From contig NZ_LZJW01000177.1 of NCBI RefSeq assembly GCF_001667885.1, forward strand, positions 1 through 64,000: a DNA stretch of 64,000 bases, written 5' to 3'. Positions 1-8,691 of the stretch are shown in pieces. The DNA is from Mycobacterium scrofulaceum (GTDB taxonomy: Bacteria; Actinomycetota; Actinomycetes; Mycobacteriales; Mycobacteriaceae). The stretch's first letter is position 1; each line of letters opens with the position of its first letter. The notes beneath the pieces were generated by a model that was not told the origin of the DNA, searched no databases, and saw only the letters and a program-made list of their open reading frames with translations. The position numbers were made by a program, and so were the translations under genes.

Positions 1-46
1 GCACCCCCCGACGACGACCCCCCACCCTTCTAGGGCGCCGGCGCTG

Positions 47-595
47 TCAAGGCCTGCGCGGGTTCATCATTCGCCCGCAGCCCATCATGGCGGGCATGCC
101 CTGCTCCACGAAGCCGGTGACCTCGCGCGCATGCGCACGAATGACGTCGGCGAGGGCCGGGTCGTCGGTGGTCTCCTCGGCGATCACACCTTTGGCGGTG
201 AAAGTCAGCTGGCGCCGGTAGCCGCCGGCGCGGCGGAAAAGCGTCGGCAGCGTTTGGCTCATGCAAGTGATTTCGCTTCCCTGGTCCAGGTGGGCGTACA
301 TGCTCGAGACGTGCTCCTGCAGCTGGGCGGCCAGGTCCGGGGATGCCGATTCGGTGGTGGTTCGCACGCCACCGGGAATGTCCTCGACCACCCGGCTGAT
401 CTCGCTGTGCCGCATGAACATCTCCATGTAGCGGCTCATGTCCATCTGACCAGCGCCCATGAAGCCGCCGCAGTCGGTGAGCCGGATTGCCGTCGCGGGC
501 AAGACACCGCGACGGACGTATCGCAGACCCAAGATGCCGCCCGCGCCCAGCGCGCCGAACGCGGTGAGCGCCGCGCGCCGCGTCCAATTAGCCAT
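47..595 (-). CDS. Met-rich envelope protein, putative copper-responsive
   Basis: Unrecognised protein of 182 residues. The ATG at 595 is chosen because GGAGGG lies just upstream. The N-terminus has paired arginines followed by a short hydrophobic stretch (RRAALTAFGALGAGGILGL), so it is probably exported or membrane anchored. A methionine-dense segment follows (residues about 50 to 65, MGAGQMDMSRYMEMFMRH) and the C-terminus is MPAMMGCGRMM. Such Met, His and Cys clusters suit Cu(I) binding. It is divergent from another Met-rich gene at 715, with a copper-type operator between them. The copper role is inferred from composition and operator; no family was recognised. Confidence 0.7.
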   Translation of the reverse strand: MANWTRRAALTAFGALGAGGILGLRYVRRGVLPATAIRLTDCGGFMGAGQMDMSRYMEMFMRHSEISRVVEDIPGGVRTTTESASPDLAAQLQEHVSSMYAHLDQGSEITCMSQTLPTLFRRAGGYRRQLTFTAKGVIAEETTDDPALADVIRAHAREVTGFVEQGMPAMMGCGRMMNPRRP

Positions 596-677
596 CGCCA
601 CGTCCCTCCAGGGCAGGTTCCACGCAACAAGCCAAGCTGACCAGACCCGCAAATCCCTTTCTAGGGCCAATGGTCCC

Positions 678-692
678 TACCCCCGGTGGGTA
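678..692. promoter_or_regulatory. RicR/CsoR-type copper operator
   Basis: Perfect 15-base palindrome TACCC-CCGGT-GGGTA. It matches the TACCC-N5-GGGTA box known for the mycobacterial RicR regulon. It lies between the divergent starts at 595 and 715, and its right arm runs into TATATC, a possible -10 for the rightward gene. A copper-sensing CsoR-family repressor bound here could block both genes. Confidence 0.75.
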
Positions 693-714
693 TATCTGTG
701 ACATCGTTCGGGGT

Positions 715-1095
715 ATGACGGAAACTCCTGAAACCAGCGTGGGAACCGTGGCAGGCCATCACGGGGACCCGTACGCGCGCAGCCGGCTGGCCCACGTGGC
801 CGCTTGGGTGGTCATCGTGGCCGGTGTCGTGTTCGTGGTCGGGGCCATCTTCTTCACCGGGCTGTTCTTGGGCTGGTCCTCGGGTGATCACTACGGCTGG
901 CGCCACGGTTATGGCGGCGGGCGTGCCGGCACCTGCCCGATGATGCAGCCGGGCGGAATGATGGGTCCGGGCATGATGGGCCCGGGCGGAATGATGGGCC
1001 CCGGCGGGATTGGCCCCGGCGGGATGGGCCCCGGGGGCACGGTCGGCCCGGTCGGGCCTCAGCAGACGCCCGCACCGACGGCGCCGCGCCCCTAG
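715..1095 (+). CDS. Membrane protein with Met-Gly-Pro repeat tail
   Basis: Protein of 126 residues. One hydrophobic segment lies at about residues 25 to 50, followed by a His-containing loop (DHYGWRHGYGGG). The C-terminal half is an imperfect MMGPGG repeat with about a dozen methionines. The ATG at 715 is chosen because the copper box ends at 692 and the upstream frame would run through it. Topology suggests a membrane anchor with an exposed Met-rich arm, as in several copper-handling proteins. Copper buffering is inferred; no family was recognised. Downstream, to 1312, I see no gene, only a possible lpqM promoter. Confidence 0.72.
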   Translation: MTETPETSVGTVAGHHGDPYARSRLAHVAAWVVIVAGVVFVVGAIFFTGLFLGWSSGDHYGWRHGYGGGRAGTCPMMQPGGMMGPGMMGPGGMMGPGGIGPGGMGPGGTVGPVGPQQTPAPTAPRP

Positions 1096-1312
1096 CGGAC
1101 AGCGCCTCCGGCGGCGTCGTGGAATTCGCTATTGCCGTGGCACAACCCGTCCGGCGTTTCTCGTTCGGCAACCGGTAAGCCGCGCGCAACCGCGCGCCCA
1201 CGCGGGCGGCGCGGGCGTCCGACCGGGTTTTCATTCGGCCTGTCATAGTTAGCCGACCGCTCTAGAATGAGACGCTTTGGTCTGCCCTGTAGCCGGTCGG
1301 GATGAGGTTGGT

Positions 1313-2812
1313 ATGAAGAGCCGTGCGCGCACTCGACGTCAGCCGGCCGGTGGCCGCCCGCGCAGGGCGGCCGCCTTGCTGAGGGCGGCGTTGGGCTGCG
1401 CGGCGGCGGCAATCGTGGTGGCGGGGTGCACATCCTTCGTCGACGGGCGGGCGCTGTCGATGCTCAACGATCCGTTCCGGGTGGGTGGCTTGCCCGCCAC
1501 CGACGGGCCCAGCGGCATTCGCTCGAACGCACCCGCGGCGACCGGCACGGTGGTCAACACGGACGATGGCGCGATCGACAAGTTGTCGTTGCTGTCCATC
1601 AACGACATCGAGGACTATTGGAAGTCGGTGTACGGGCAATCCCTGAAGGGAAGTTTCGTCCCGGTCGGCAAGATGGTGTCGTACAACTCCAAGGATCCGT
1701 CCAGCCCCATCGTTTGCCACAACGACACCTACAAGCTCGTCAACGCCTTCTACACCTCGCGCTGCAACCTGATCGCCTGGGACCGCGGGGTGTTCATGCC
1801 CGTCGCGCAGCGGTACTTCGGCGACATGTCGGTCAACGGCGTGCTGGCGCACGAATTCGGTCACGCCCTGCAGAACATGGCGCATCTGGTGACCAAACGC
1901 GACCCCACGATCGTGCACGAGCAGCAGGCCGACTGCTTCGCGGGCGTGTACCTGTTCTGGGTTGCCGACGGCAAGTCGCCGCGGTTCACGCTGAGCACCG
2001 CCGATGGGCTCGACCATGTGCTGGCCGGGATCATCACTACCCGCGACCCCGTGATCGACAGCGAGAGCGAGAACGACGACGAACACGGGTCCGCCCTGGA
2101 CCGAATCAGCGCCTTCCAAATGGGTTTCATCGACGGAGCCTCGGCATGTGCGGGGATAGACAAGAAGGAAATCGAGCAGCGCCGCGGCGATCTGCCGAAC
2201 GCGCTGCGCGTCGACAGCAGCACCGGAAACCCCGAGACCGGTGAGGTCCCGATCGACCAGGACACCTTGTCGACATTGATGGAACTGCTCGGAAAGATCT
2301 TCTCCCCGAAGAACCCACCGGCGTTGTCCTACCAGCCCGCCGATTGCCCCGACGCCAAGCCCAGCCCGCCGGCGTCCTACTGCCCGGCCACCAACACGAT
2401 CGTGATCGACCTGCCCAAGCTCGCCACGATGGGCAAGGTCGCCGACGAGAACGAACAAACCCTGCCGCAGGGCGACGACACCGCCCTGTCGGTCGTGATG
2501 TCGCGCTACGCGCTCGCCGTGCAGCACGAGCGCGGGCTGGTGATGCAGAGCCCGTGGACCGCGCTGCGCACGGCGTGCCTGACCGGCGTGGTGCACCGCA
2601 AGATGGCCGAACCCATCGAGCTGTCGTCGCAGAAGCAGCTGCTGCTGACGGCCGGTGATCTCGACGAGGCGGTAGCCGGGTTGCTCACCAACCACCTCGT
2701 CGCCAGCGACGCGGACGGCACCAGCGTGCCCGCCGGTTTCACCCGGATAGCGGCCTTCCGCGGCGGCGTGGCCGGCAACATGGACGCCTGCTACTCCCGC
2801 TATCCGGGCTGA
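1313..2812 (+). CDS. lpqM: Lipoprotein zinc metallopeptidase LpqM
   Basis: Predicted secreted lipoprotein of 499 residues, like Rv0419 in sequence and position. A basic N-terminus and hydrophobic stretch end in a lipobox, VAGC, with Cys39 as lipid attachment site. The zinc motif HEFGH is at 180 to 184, and downstream EQQADCFAG supplies the likely third ligand. This is the pattern of the putative neutral zinc metallopeptidase family. The ATG at 1313 has GATGAGG upstream. The substrate is unknown. The start could be at 1277, but that would add residues before the signal peptide. Confidence 0.9.
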   Translation: MKSRARTRRQPAGGRPRRAAALLRAALGCAAAAIVVAGCTSFVDGRALSMLNDPFRVGGLPATDGPSGIRSNAPAATGTVVNTDDGAIDKLSLLSINDIEDYWKSVYGQSLKGSFVPVGKMVSYNSKDPSSPIVCHNDTYKLVNAFYTSRCNLIAWDRGVFMPVAQRYFGDMSVNGVLAHEFGHALQNMAHLVTKRDPTIVHEQQADCFAGVYLFWVADGKSPRFTLSTADGLDHVLAGIITTRDPVIDSESENDDEHGSALDRISAFQMGFIDGASACAGIDKKEIEQRRGDLPNALRVDSSTGNPETGEVPIDQDTLSTLMELLGKIFSPKNPPALSYQPADCPDAKPSPPASYCPATNTIVIDLPKLATMGKVADENEQTLPQGDDTALSVVMSRYALAVQHERGLVMQSPWTALRTACLTGVVHRKMAEPIELSSQKQLLLTAGDLDEAVAGLLTNHLVASDADGTSVPAGFTRIAAFRGGVAGNMDACYSRYPG

Positions 2813-2829
2813 CCGAAAAGCCTCCGGGG

Positions 2830-3699
2830 TCAACCGATTTCGGCGAGCCTGGGAATCACCTCGTCGCCGAGGCGGCGGATGAAGCCGACGGGATCGGGAT
2901 TGCCGGGGAACGGACCGGCGTTGACCAGCTCGACGCCCAGTCCGGCGAAGGCCTCGACCGTCCCGAAGTACCCGTCGAGGTCATCGAACGGATTGACGAA
3001 GAGGCCCACGGTCTTGCGGATTTCGCCTGGGTCCCGGCCGACGGTGTCACAGTGCCGGTGTAGCACCTCGATCTTGTGCTGGAGCTCGTCCGGCTCGGTC
3101 ACGGTGCTGTTCCAGATGTCGGCATACTGCGCGACCAGTCGCAGCGTCTTCTTCTCGCCATCGCCACCGATCAGGATCGGCGGGCGCCGAATCGGTTGCG
3201 GCTCACAGATTGTCTCGGCCAGCTGGTAGTGCTTGCCCCGGTACGGCCCGTTGTCCGCGCTCCACATCTGACGGCAGATCTGCAGCGTCTCCTCGAGCAT
3301 CTCGAAGCGCTGGCTGACGGGCGGATAGGGGAAGCCCAGGGCGGCGTGTTCGCGGTCGTACCAGGCCGCGCCGAGCCCCAGCGCCGAGCGGCCCTGTGAC
3401 AGCACGTCCAGCGTGGTGACCGCCTTGGCCAGCAGTCCCGGATAGCGATAGGTGACGCCGGTGACCAGCAGGCTCAGGTCGATCTTGGTCGTCTGTCCGG
3501 CCAGAAAGCCCAATGACGTGTAGCCCTCGAGGAACGGGTCCTCCGCGCGCCCCACGGCTTCCATCTGAAAGAAGTGGTCGGCGAGTGTGAACAGCGTTGC
3601 GCCGCCCTGTTCGGCGGCCTTGGCCGCGTCGGCCAGTGTCGGACCCAGTGCCGCCGGGTTGCCGGGCAGAAAATCGATGAAGTGGATTCCTAGTTCCAT
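2830..3699 (-). CDS. LLM-class F420-type oxidoreductase
   Basis: Luciferase-like monooxygenase fold protein of 289 residues. The TIM-barrel start (MELGIHFIDFLPG) and the motifs LALGLGAAWYDREHAALGFPYP-like and PILIGGDGEKKTL are typical of mycobacterial F420-dependent oxidoreductases. Substrate unknown. It lies 19 bases downstream of the MarR gene on the same strand, so the two probably form one transcript controlled by the operator at 4157. This pair is absent between Rv0419 and Rv0421c in M. tuberculosis as I recall it. Confidence 0.85.
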   Translation of the reverse strand: MELGIHFIDFLPGNPAALGPTLADAAKAAEQGGATLFTLADHFFQMEAVGRAEDPFLEGYTSLGFLAGQTTKIDLSLLVTGVTYRYPGLLAKAVTTLDVLSQGRSALGLGAAWYDREHAALGFPYPPVSQRFEMLEETLQICRQMWSADNGPYRGKHYQLAETICEPQPIRRPPILIGGDGEKKTLRLVAQYADIWNSTVTEPDELQHKIEVLHRHCDTVGRDPGEIRKTVGLFVNPFDDLDGYFGTVEAFAGLGVELVNAGPFPGNPDPVGFIRRLGDEVIPRLAEIG

Positions 3700-3718
3700 T
3701 GCAGCTCTTGCCCTTTCA

Positions 3719-4153
3719 TTACTCGGTCAAGCGCTCGAGCAGCGTTAGCGCATCGAGGATGACTCGACGCTCGGGTTCCGAATACCGCTCGTGGATGGCG
3801 CGAGCCAGCCACTCCTCACGGACCTGGCGGTTGCTCTCGGCGCGCCGCCGGCCCGCCGCGGTCAACGAAATCAATTGTCGTCGGCCGTCTTCCGGATCGG
3901 GCGTGCGCTCGATGAGCCCCCGCTGCTCGAGGGCGGCCACTATCGTGGCCATGGATTGTGGACGCACCCGTTCGGCCGAAGCCAGGACGCTCGCCGATGA
4001 GGCCCCCTCCTTCCAGAGCCGGTTCAGCACCGCGGTCTGCGAGGGGGTCAGGTCGTCGTCGGTGGCGAGTTCCCTCAACTGACGCCGCAGCCGGCTGAAC
4101 ATCACCCGCAGGTCGCGGGCCGCCGCCGCCGCGGACTCTGTCACGCCGTCCAC
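3719..4153 (-). CDS. MarR-family transcriptional regulator
   Basis: Winged-helix regulator of 144 residues. The family core is clear: LTPSQTAVLNRLWKEG, a recognition helix around VRPQSMATIVAALEQRGLIER, and a wing with DPEDGRRQLISLT. The start is GTG at 4153. On the coding strand TAGACT lies 7 bases before it with TTAGAC 18 bases further up, so the message may be leaderless. The double dyad at 4157 to 4186 covers this promoter, which points to autorepression. The ligand is unknown; the downstream oxidoreductase is the likely target. Confidence 0.9.
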   Translation of the reverse strand: MDGVTESAAAAARDLRVMFSRLRRQLRELATDDDLTPSQTAVLNRLWKEGASSASVLASAERVRPQSMATIVAALEQRGLIERTPDPEDGRRQLISLTAAGRRRAESNRQVREEWLARAIHERYSEPERRVILDALTLLERLTE

Positions 4154-4156
4154 AAT

Positions 4157-4186
4157 GACAGTCTAAACTGATCAGTCCAAACTGTC
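4157..4186. promoter_or_regulatory. Tandem dyad operator of the MarR gene
   Basis: Two copies of CAGTCYAAACTG, each itself a dyad, separated by AT, with a perfect central ACTGATCAGT. The 30-base block is palindromic apart from a few positions. It fills the 32-base gap before the MarR start and covers its putative -35 and -10. It ends at the stop codon of the Rv0421c-like gene. Confidence 0.75.
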
Positions 4187-4815
4187 TAATTTCGCCCGAG
4201 CAGCTGCAGGGCGGCGTCGACCGCCAGCGCCGCCACGTTGAGGGTCTTGGATCGCAGATCGTGTCGCGCGCCGGCGATCTCGACGACGGCTGTCGTGCCG
4301 GTGACCAGCGCGGCGGCGGCACGCAGTTCGTCGGGCGTGCCGAAGGGATCCGAGGTCCCGTGCGTAAAGACGGTCGGCACCCTGATGTCGGGCAGGTGCT
4401 CGGTGCGGGCGCGCTCGGGCTTCCCCGGCGGATGCACCGGATACGAGAACAGCGTCAACACGTCCACGGCCACCTCCCGGTCGGCCACCACCATGGACGT
4501 CTGCCGGCCGCCGTAGGAATGGCCGCCGGCGATCAACGGACCGTCCACGAGACCCCGGCACAATGTGATCGCCTCGACGATTCCGGCCCGGTCGGCGGCC
4601 CCCGAGCCGGACGGCGGTCCGCTGGGGCGCCGCCGCCGGTAGGGCAGGTTGTACCGGACAGCGAGCCAGCCGCGGCGCGCCCACTCGTCGCAAACCTGTT
4701 GCAGCAGCGGTGAATCCCGGTTGCCACCCGCGCCGTGGGTGAGGACCACCACCCCGGCGGGCGGCGCGTCGGGTTCGTGCGCCACACCGGCGATCTGGTC
4801 CAGGTTCAAACTCAT
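4186..4815 (-). CDS. Alpha/beta hydrolase, Rv0421c-like
   Basis: Hydrolase of 209 residues, dienelactone-hydrolase-like. Catalytic triad candidates are Ser100 in GHSYGG, Asp156 in SDPFG and His185 in GARHD. The oxyanion region is LTHGAGG near residue 26. The ATG at 4815 is chosen because it overlaps the thiD stop (ATGA, 4812 to 4815), giving translational coupling in a thiC-thiD-hydrolase run. This matches Rv0421c by position. The substrate is unknown, and a role in thiamin metabolism is only suggested by context. Confidence 0.85.
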   Translation of the reverse strand: MSLNLDQIAGVAHEPDAPPAGVVVLTHGAGGNRDSPLLQQVCDEWARRGWLAVRYNLPYRRRRPSGPPSGSGAADRAGIVEAITLCRGLVDGPLIAGGHSYGGRQTSMVVADREVAVDVLTLFSYPVHPPGKPERARTEHLPDIRVPTVFTHGTSDPFGTPDELRAAAALVTGTTAVVEIAGARHDLRSKTLNVAALAVDAALQLLGRN

Positions 4816-5639
4816 GACAGCCGAAACAGCGGTGAGACGGGGCCGTGCCCATGGCCCAGTGGATAGGAGGCGCGCAGGCACTCGGTGACCCACCGCTTCC
4901 CGAAGCCGACCGCGTCGGGCACGGTGTATCCGTGCGCCAGCGCGCACGCGATCGCGGTGGCCAGCGTGTCGCCACCGCCGTGGTCGTTACCGCCGGGCAG
5001 TCGCTCGGCATCGAACTCGTAGAAGGACGCACCGTCGTAGAGCAGGTCGCAGCTGCGATCGGAGGACCGCAGGTGGCCGCCCTTGACCAGCGCCCACCGC
5101 GGCCCCAGCGCGTGCAACGCCTTGGCCGCCTGGCGCTGCGACCCCGCGTCCACCACGTCGATGCCGACCAGCAGCCGCACCTCGTCGAGGTTCGGCGTCA
5201 CCAGCGTGGCCAACGGAAACAATTGGCTGCGAAGCGAATCCAGCGCCGATGCGGCGAGCAGCGCGTCGCCGTGCATCGAGGCGCACACCGGATCGACGAC
5301 GAGCGGCACCGTCAGACCCAGCCGGTGCCAGGTGGCGGCCACCGCCGCGATGATGCCCGACGACGCCAGCATCCCGGTCTTGGCGGCCTGGACGCCGATG
5401 TCGGTGACGACGGCTTCGATCTGGGCGGCCACCACGTCGTCGGGCACCTCGTGAAAGCCCTTGACGCCCACGGTGTTCTGCACGGTGACCGCGGACACCG
5501 CGACGCAGGCGTGCACGCCCAGCAGTGCCATGGTGCGCATGTCGGCCTGAATGCCGGCGCCGCCCCCCGAGTCGGACCCGGCGATGGACAGCACGCGCAG
5601 CGGGGTGGCGCCCGGCGGCGGCACAGGCAGAAACGTCAC
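4812..5639 (-). CDS. thiD: HMP/HMP-P kinase ThiD
   Basis: Hydroxymethylpyrimidine and phosphomethylpyrimidine kinase, 275 residues, of the ribokinase-like fold. It phosphorylates the pyrimidine made by ThiC for joining to the thiazole. The substrate loop SIAGSDSGGGAGIQAD is at about 18 to 33, followed by TPNLDE and the phosphate-binding GGGDTLATAIA near the C-terminus. It lies 22 bases downstream of thiC and overlaps the next gene by 4 bases, so it should be under the same TPP riboswitch. Equivalent to Rv0422c. Confidence 0.95.
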   Translation of the reverse strand: MTFLPVPPPGATPLRVLSIAGSDSGGGAGIQADMRTMALLGVHACVAVSAVTVQNTVGVKGFHEVPDDVVAAQIEAVVTDIGVQAAKTGMLASSGIIAAVAATWHRLGLTVPLVVDPVCASMHGDALLAASALDSLRSQLFPLATLVTPNLDEVRLLVGIDVVDAGSQRQAAKALHALGPRWALVKGGHLRSSDRSCDLLYDGASFYEFDAERLPGGNDHGGGDTLATAIACALAHGYTVPDAVGFGKRWVTECLRASYPLGHGHGPVSPLFRLS

Positions 5640-5661
5640 CGGGGCCGCGTTGCGCTTGCGA

Positions 5662-7317
<1,656 letters not shown>

Positions 7318-7324
7318 TTCTTCA

Positions 7325-7416
7325 TCTCCCTACGCCGGCATTACCCGGTCAGGTTCGTACGGTCGACGGCCGCAAGCCGTCCTCTCAGCGCATTCGACGT
7401 GCGCTCCCGCGTATGT
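7325..7416 (-). promoter_or_regulatory. TPP riboswitch (THI element) of thiC
   Basis: Read on the minus strand, the leader carries GCGCTGAGAGG (7381 to 7391), a GACGG-N-CCGTC hairpin, then GAACCTGACCGGGTAATGCC and the closing GGCGTAGGGAG. These are the conserved pyrimidine and pyrophosphate sensor parts of the THI box. The element ends 8 bases before the thiC start, which suits control of translation initiation by thiamin pyrophosphate. Confidence 0.93.
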
Positions 7417-7496
7417 GGATGTTCCGCACGCGACGTTACCCCCACCCCGGGCCACTCGGCAGGCGGGCGGCGAATCTCCCGGGCCGGTAGCCGGGT

Positions 7497-7523
7497 GTAT
7501 CCCCTGAATGGAAAAATGCAAAC
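7497..7523 (-). promoter_or_regulatory. Possible SigF/SigB-type promoter for thiC
   Basis: On the minus strand, GTTT (7520 to 7523) and GGGATAC (7497 to 7503) are separated by 16 bases. This resembles the mycobacterial SigF pattern GTTT-N15-17-GGGTA. Transcription would begin near 7490 and include the riboswitch. The -35 touches the start of the divergent PAS-ANTAR gene. Not verified. Confidence 0.4.
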
Positions 7524-8231
7524 GTGCAAGAGCAGGAGGAGATGGACGGGTCGGCACCCGCCGGTGCCCGCGGCCAGACGCTGGGCCCGGTCGAGGCGGT
7601 CGCCCGTCATCTCAACGTCGGCGCCTTCCGGTTCTGGTTCATCGGTGAGCGCTGGGAATGGTCCGACGAGGTGGCCAGGATGCATGGCTACGAACCGGGG
7701 ACCGTCGAGCCGACGACGAAACTGTTGTTGTCGCACAAGCATCCCGAGGACCGTCAGCACGTGCAGGAGGTGCTCGACTACGCCCTGCAGTCGGCGGAGT
7801 CGTTCTCCAGCCGGCACCGGTTCGTCGACACCGCGGGCAACGTGCACGACGCGATCGTGGTGGCCGACCGCATGCACGACGAGTCGGGCGCGGTGGTGGG
7901 CACGGCCGGCTACTACATCGACCTGACGAACACCTTCGACGAGACCCGGCAGGAGGTGCTCGACGAGGCCCTGCCGGATCTGTTCGAGAGCCGCGCGGCG
8001 ATCGAGCAGGCCAAGGGGGTGCTGATGTACGTGTACCGGGTCAGCGCCGCGCAGGCTTTCCGGGTGCTGCAGTGGCGGTCGCAGGAGACCAACGTGAAGC
8101 TGCGGTCGCTGGCCCGGCAACTACTCGCCGAGGTCACTTCTTTGGACGGCGCCACATCCGCGCTGCAGAGTCAGTTGGATCACGTGCTGCTGACGGTGCA
8201 TGAACGGATATCCGACGAGTCCTCTGGGTAA
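7524..8231 (+). CDS. PAS-ANTAR RNA-binding antiterminator protein
   Basis: Protein of 235 residues. A PAS domain spans about 30 to 135 (FRFWFIGERWEWSDEVARMHGYEPG, ending GTAGYYIDL). An ANTAR domain covers about 150 to 205, with the signature AIEQAKGVLM followed by AFRVLQWRSQETNVKLRSLA. ANTAR domains bind paired RNA hairpins and prevent termination; the PAS domain presumably senses a signal. The GTG at 7524 lacks a clear Shine-Dalgarno; an in-frame ATG at 7542 sits too close to AGGAGG. It heads a group with the STAS and kinase-phosphatase genes and is not part of the M. tuberculosis order here. Confidence 0.88.
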   Translation: MQEQEEMDGSAPAGARGQTLGPVEAVARHLNVGAFRFWFIGERWEWSDEVARMHGYEPGTVEPTTKLLLSHKHPEDRQHVQEVLDYALQSAESFSSRHRFVDTAGNVHDAIVVADRMHDESGAVVGTAGYYIDLTNTFDETRQEVLDEALPDLFESRAAIEQAKGVLMYVYRVSAAQAFRVLQWRSQETNVKLRSLARQLLAEVTSLDGATSALQSQLDHVLLTVHERISDESSG

Positions 8232-8334
8232 CCATAGGAATACGCGAACGGGGCAGCCCGCAAACAGTTAGTGTTCCTAGACACTGCGAGCGGCGCGCGC
8301 CGCCTCCGGAACGGCTGCGAAAGGCAGAAGGAAG

Positions 8335-8691
8335 TTGTTGGCGGTGGAACACGAGGCTCTCGATGACGCGGTGGTGGTGCGCGTCAAGGGCGGCGTCGAC
8401 TCAAGTACCGTCGGTGAGGTCACCGCCCACCTGAACGCCGCGCTCAAGCTGGCCGAGGCCCATCCGGCCCGGTTGGTCGTCATCGACCTGCAAGCGGTCG
8501 ACTTCTTCGGCAGCGCCGCGCTGAACGCGGTGCTCGAGTGTCACGACGACGGCAAGGAAGCGGGCACCGGCGTCCGGCTGGTCGCGGACCACGACCCCGT
8601 GCTCCGCCCGATCCAGGTGACCGAGCTGGACCGCATCTTCGACATCTACCCCACCATGTCCGAGGCGCTGCAAAACAAGCGACAGCAATGA
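8335..8691 (+). CDS. STAS-domain anti-anti-sigma factor
   Basis: Protein of 118 residues of the RsbV/SpoIIAA family. The core VIDLQAVDFFGSAALNAV carries Ser60, the position phosphorylated by RsbW-type kinases in partner switching. The start is TTG at 8335 after AGAAGGAAG. Its TGA overlaps the ATG of the next gene (8688 to 8691), a four-base coupling to a protein that carries both an RsbW-like kinase and a PP2C phosphatase, the expected writer and eraser of this phosphoserine. The sigma factor finally controlled is not in the window. Confidence 0.9.
   Translation: MLAVEHEALDDAVVVRVKGGVDSSTVGEVTAHLNAALKLAEAHPARLVVIDLQAVDFFGSAALNAVLECHDDGKEAGTGVRLVADHDPVLRPIQVTELDRIFDIYPTMSEALQNKRQQ

Noticed and set aside
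1262..2833. Minus-strand frame of about 523 codons over lpqM
   Set aside because: lpqM has a lipobox and HEFGH on the other strand; the antisense translation shows no domain.
8271..8286. Short inverted repeat AGTGT-N6-ACACT before the STAS gene
   Set aside because: Arms of five bases are expected by chance in this length and no conserved family site is recognised.
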